Assembly: GCF_028128615.1 (NCBI RefSeq)
Contig: NZ_AMDP01000014.1
Location: 124,001 to 188,000, forward strand
Reading direction: 5' to 3'
Source: Enterococcus sp. 5H
Lineage (GTDB): Bacteria > Bacillota > Bacilli > Lactobacillales > Enterococcaceae
DNA length: 64,000 nucleotides
Positions 63,645-64,000 of the stretch are shown here, piece by piece. The position numbers and the translations under genes were made by a program. The stretch's first letter is position 1. Each line of letters begins with the position of its first letter. The notes beneath the pieces were generated by a model, which saw nothing but the letters and a program-made list of their open reading frames with translations, was not told the DNA's origin and made no database searches.

Positions 63645-64000
63645 ATGAAAAGACGTCTATTTTATAGTTTATTAGTGGTTATTATTTTACTAGGTGCAGG
63701 CTACTTAAAGCGAAGCAAAGGGCTATACACTCATACAGCTAATGAGATAACAGAAGATACAACACAACAAGCCTTGGCTTTATCCGTAGAAGACGATGAT
63801 ACTTCAGTAGAACAGCTTGTCAAAGTTGGTAAAGAGGATGCAAGCTTATATAGTGAAGCGTCAGAGAAAAGTAAAAAAATTGCCGAAATTAATCGCGGTG
63901 AGCTATTAGAGCTGCAAGAGGTAACGGATCAATGGTATCAAGTCATAACTAACGATGGAGACATTGGCTATATCTCCCCAAATGACAGCCAGTTAATAGA
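63645..64000 (+). CDS. Secreted SH3-domain protein, probable cell wall amidase (3' partial)
   Basis: The first 118 residues of a protein that runs beyond the window. An N-terminal signal or anchor helix (LFYSLLVVIILLGAGYL) is followed by a linker and a bacterial SH3 domain (about residues 60-118) with DASLYSEASEKSKKIAEINR and WYQVITNDGDIGYIS. Such a front end is common in N-acetylmuramoyl-L-alanine amidases, but the catalytic part is not visible. GTGGAGG lies seven bases before the ATG. Confidence 0.75.
   Translation, partial: MKRRLFYSLLVVIILLGAGYLKRSKGLYTHTANEITEDTTQQALALSVEDDDTSVEQLVKVGKEDASLYSEASEKSKKIAEINRGELLELQEVTDQWYQVITNDGDIGYISPNDSQLI

Overview
The window is low-GC Firmicutes DNA and most likely a chromosomal piece of an Enterococcus related to E. 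faecalis. The evidence is the AT-rich codon use with AGGAGG-type ribosome binding sites, the mevalonate kinase cluster with a type 2 IPP isomerase, the bifunctional AdhE behind a Rex-type operator, the kdp operon, many PTS genes with cre sites, and LXG-type VII secretion cargo. The species cannot be fixed from sequence alone. No rRNA, tRNA, CRISPR array, transposase or phage gene was found.

Layout. 1-7425: kdpA (5' end outside the window), kdpB, kdpC, kdpD, kdpE, a potassium uptake operon closed by a strong terminator. 7491-12618: a YehR-like lipoprotein, glycerate kinase, a MacB-like ABC exporter pair and a zinc-free alcohol dehydrogenase-like reductase. 12676-14687: a long intergenic repeat, an anion-permease-like membrane protein and terminators. 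14695-21243: a LysR regulator divergent from a six-gene catabolic operon (CoA transferase A and B, thiolase, GntP permease, metal-dependent cyclase/hydrolase, beta-keto acid cleavage enzyme). 21411-26034: ArsR regulator, nitroreductases, DUF1304 protein, ring-cleavage-type VOC protein and a FetAB-like exporter. 26231-29920: a beta-glucoside locus (GH1, GntR, PTS EIIC) whose three promoters share an operator at the -35 box. 30202-32303: SRPBCC protein, TPM-domain protein, LemA. 32752-38255: an ascorbate-type PTS with a PRD/EIIA regulator and a split transketolase. 38348-42446: a degenerate 3-methyladenine glycosylase homologue, a double-MerR regulator, a UvrA-like ABC ATPase and a small unknown protein. 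42582-46765: an accessory island with a candidate type I toxin-antitoxin/paired RNA locus, then an LXG toxin module (two small partner proteins, a TelC-like toxin, a membrane-anchored immunity protein, a decayed second immunity gene and an orphan protein). 46977-51227: a second GH1/PTS EIIC/RpiR locus. 51493-55672: AdhE with a perfect Rex site, GNAT and PhnB-like proteins. 55751-58811: a lactococcin 972-like bacteriocin with its 7TM protein and ABC ATPase. 59074-63143: mvaK1-mvaD-mvaK2-fni on the minus strand. 63645-64000: start of an SH3-domain secreted protein.

How it fits together. The island 42.5-46.8 kb and the bacteriocin block 55.7-58.8 kb are the competition-related accessory parts, set among core metabolism. 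The CoA transferase/BKACE operon looks like a self-contained import and breakdown route that ends in acetyl-CoA; its substrate is not known. A family of structured intergenic repeats (five copies, one truncated) sits at gene boundaries. The most interesting items are the catabolic operon, the paired structured RNAs with compensatory stem changes, the TelC-like toxin module with a decayed immunity copy, the repeat family, and the glycosylase homologue that has lost its known key residues.
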